Shown here piece by piece: positions 45,152 to 45,876 of a DNA stretch of 45,876 bases. Location of the stretch: the NCBI GenBank assembly GCA_024402595.1, contig JAKSTL010000010.1:1-45876 (forward strand), read 5' to 3'. How positions within the stretch are numbered: position 1 is the stretch's first letter; every line of letters begins with the position of its first letter. Made by a program: the position numbers and the translations under genes. The DNA comes from Treponema sp. (GTDB taxonomy: Bacteria > Spirochaetota > Spirochaetia > Treponematales > Treponemataceae). The notes under the pieces were generated by a model that saw nothing but the letters and a program-made list of their open reading frames with translations, had not been told where the DNA came from and did no database searches.

Positions 45152-45876
45152 TTATTCAGATAATTTTTTTATTGCTCCTGGATGATTAACCTGAATCTTT
45201 AATGTTTGTCTCCATTCCGCTCTTGCTTTTACCATATTTTTTTGCATCTCATATACAAGACCTATACCATAATGAGCATCGGCAGAATTATCATTATTTT
45301 TCAATATTTCATTGAATATTTTTAAGGCTGTATCATAATCACCTTTATCAATACTTATATTTCCAAGAAGAATCTGACTTTTCATTTTTATTTCATCATT
45401 TTCCGTCTGATTGATTACACGAAACAAATATTGTTCAGAAGCATTATATTCACCAGCTTTGTAATATTGTTCAGCAATAGAAAGTAAAAGTGTATCTGAT
45501 TCTCTTACTAAAAGCGCTTCGGTAAAAGAAGAAATACTTTCCATTGTCATTCCCAAAGAAGCATAACTGAGTCCTAAATATTCAGCAATATCATCGGCTT
45601 CGTAACCATTTTCTCTGGCAAGATTAAGATATTTTATGGCTAAATCTGCATAGTAGTAAGTAGAAATTGTATTTTTATAAAAATAAGCCTTTCCCAACAT
45701 ATATTGTAATTGAGAAACTAAAGATTTACTGGCATCGTAAAGTGCAAGACGAAGATTATTTATACATTCATCAAGATATTCCTGAGCCTGAAAAGTGTCA
45801 TTTTGAGAAACGGCAAGGTAAAAACAAGCATAACTGTAATAAGTTAAAGCCGTATTATTAAAAGGATGCTCCTGCA
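45152..45876 (-). CDS. TPR-repeat protein, N-terminus cut by window edge
   Basis: The frame stays open from the stop at 45152 to the end of the window, so the internal Met at 45700 is not the real start; reading further gives ...FQAQEYLDECINNLRLALYD. At least 241 residues are visible. It contains several tetratricopeptide repeats, for example YEADDIAEYLGLSYASLG, ILLGNISIDKGDYDTALKI and SADAHYGIGLVYEMQKNMVKA. TPR helices form protein-binding scaffolds. It lies 72 bases upstream of mreB and in the same direction, so it may share its operon or regulation. No further function can be read. Confidence 0.85.
   Translation of the reverse strand, partial: QEHPFNNTALTYYSYACFYLAVSQNDTFQAQEYLDECINNLRLALYDASKSLVSQLQYMLGKAYFYKNTISTYYYADLAIKYLNLARENGYEADDIAEYLGLSYASLGMTMESISSFTEALLVRESDTLLLSIAEQYYKAGEYNASEQYLFRVINQTENDEIKMKSQILLGNISIDKGDYDTALKIFNEILKNNDNSADAHYGIGLVYEMQKNMVKARAEWRQTLKIQVNHPGAIKKLSE

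Noticed and set aside
45152..45700. TPR protein starting at Met 45700
   Set aside because: The frame continues open to the window edge and keeps TPR-like helical sequence, so the real start lies outside.

Overview
The window looks like a chromosomal piece of a spirochaete, most probably a Treponema. By eye it is AT-rich, with a strong preference for A/T at third codon positions. The strongest taxonomic pointers are the mreB-mreC-mreD-pbp2-rodA order, a long series of membrane and lipoprotein genes, frequent TTG starts, an RsmA-YggS-RluA neighbourhood with signal-peptide hypotheticals, and InlB/BspA-type repeat lipoproteins as found in oral, gut and rumen treponemes. This is inference from family content; no 16S gene is present. 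Gene density is high. I see no transposase, phage gene, CRISPR array or integrase.

Layout. (1) 1-6523, minus strand: three lipoprotein genes in a row, carrying Listeria-Bacteroides (InlB B-type) repeats; the last also has BspA-type leucine-rich repeats and runs off the left edge. (2) 6524-6800: divergent promoter region with a GC-rich island of unknown nature. (3) 6801-10413, plus: metG and a FemAB-like aminoacyltransferase. (4) 10416-15530, minus: a four-gene operon moxR - DUF58 - DUF4129-like membrane protein - ATP-grasp enzyme. (5) 15596-22416, plus: a small unknown protein, a MATE exporter, RNase Z, then a GldA-like ATPase, a fused GldF/GldG-like permease and a DUF4340-like protein. (6) 22386-23042, minus: a CPBP membrane protease. 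(7) 23084-30789, plus: PilZ protein, HEAT-like exported protein, a ComEC-like channel without its nuclease half, rsmA, yggS, an exported hypothetical, two RluA-type pseudouridine synthases and tRNA-Leu(CAG). (8) 30790-32931, minus: three overlapping or abutting genes for an exported protein, a pseudo-receiver protein and a four-CXXC zinc-ribbon membrane protein. (9) 33017-39293, plus: mfd, a 343-bp gap with a terminator and operator-like repeats, and a SulP transporter with a long helical tail. (10) 39374-45876, minus: rodA, pbp2, mreD, mreC, mreB and the C-terminal part of a TPR protein (right edge).

How the genes fit together. Region 10 is the cell-elongation machine (MreB filament, MreC/MreD, PBP2 transpeptidase, RodA glycosyltransferase). 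The FemAB-like enzyme in region 3 may modify the same peptidoglycan. Region 4 is a classic MoxR/DUF58 envelope-associated module with an uncharacterised ligase added, and region 5 is a Gld-type ABC module in an organism not known to glide like Bacteroidetes. No single system here is clearly new. The best leads are the ATP-grasp enzyme joined to the MoxR operon, the pseudo-receiver/zinc-ribbon operon, the nuclease-less ComEC in a PilZ operon, and two non-coding elements (6604-6695 and 36966-36992).
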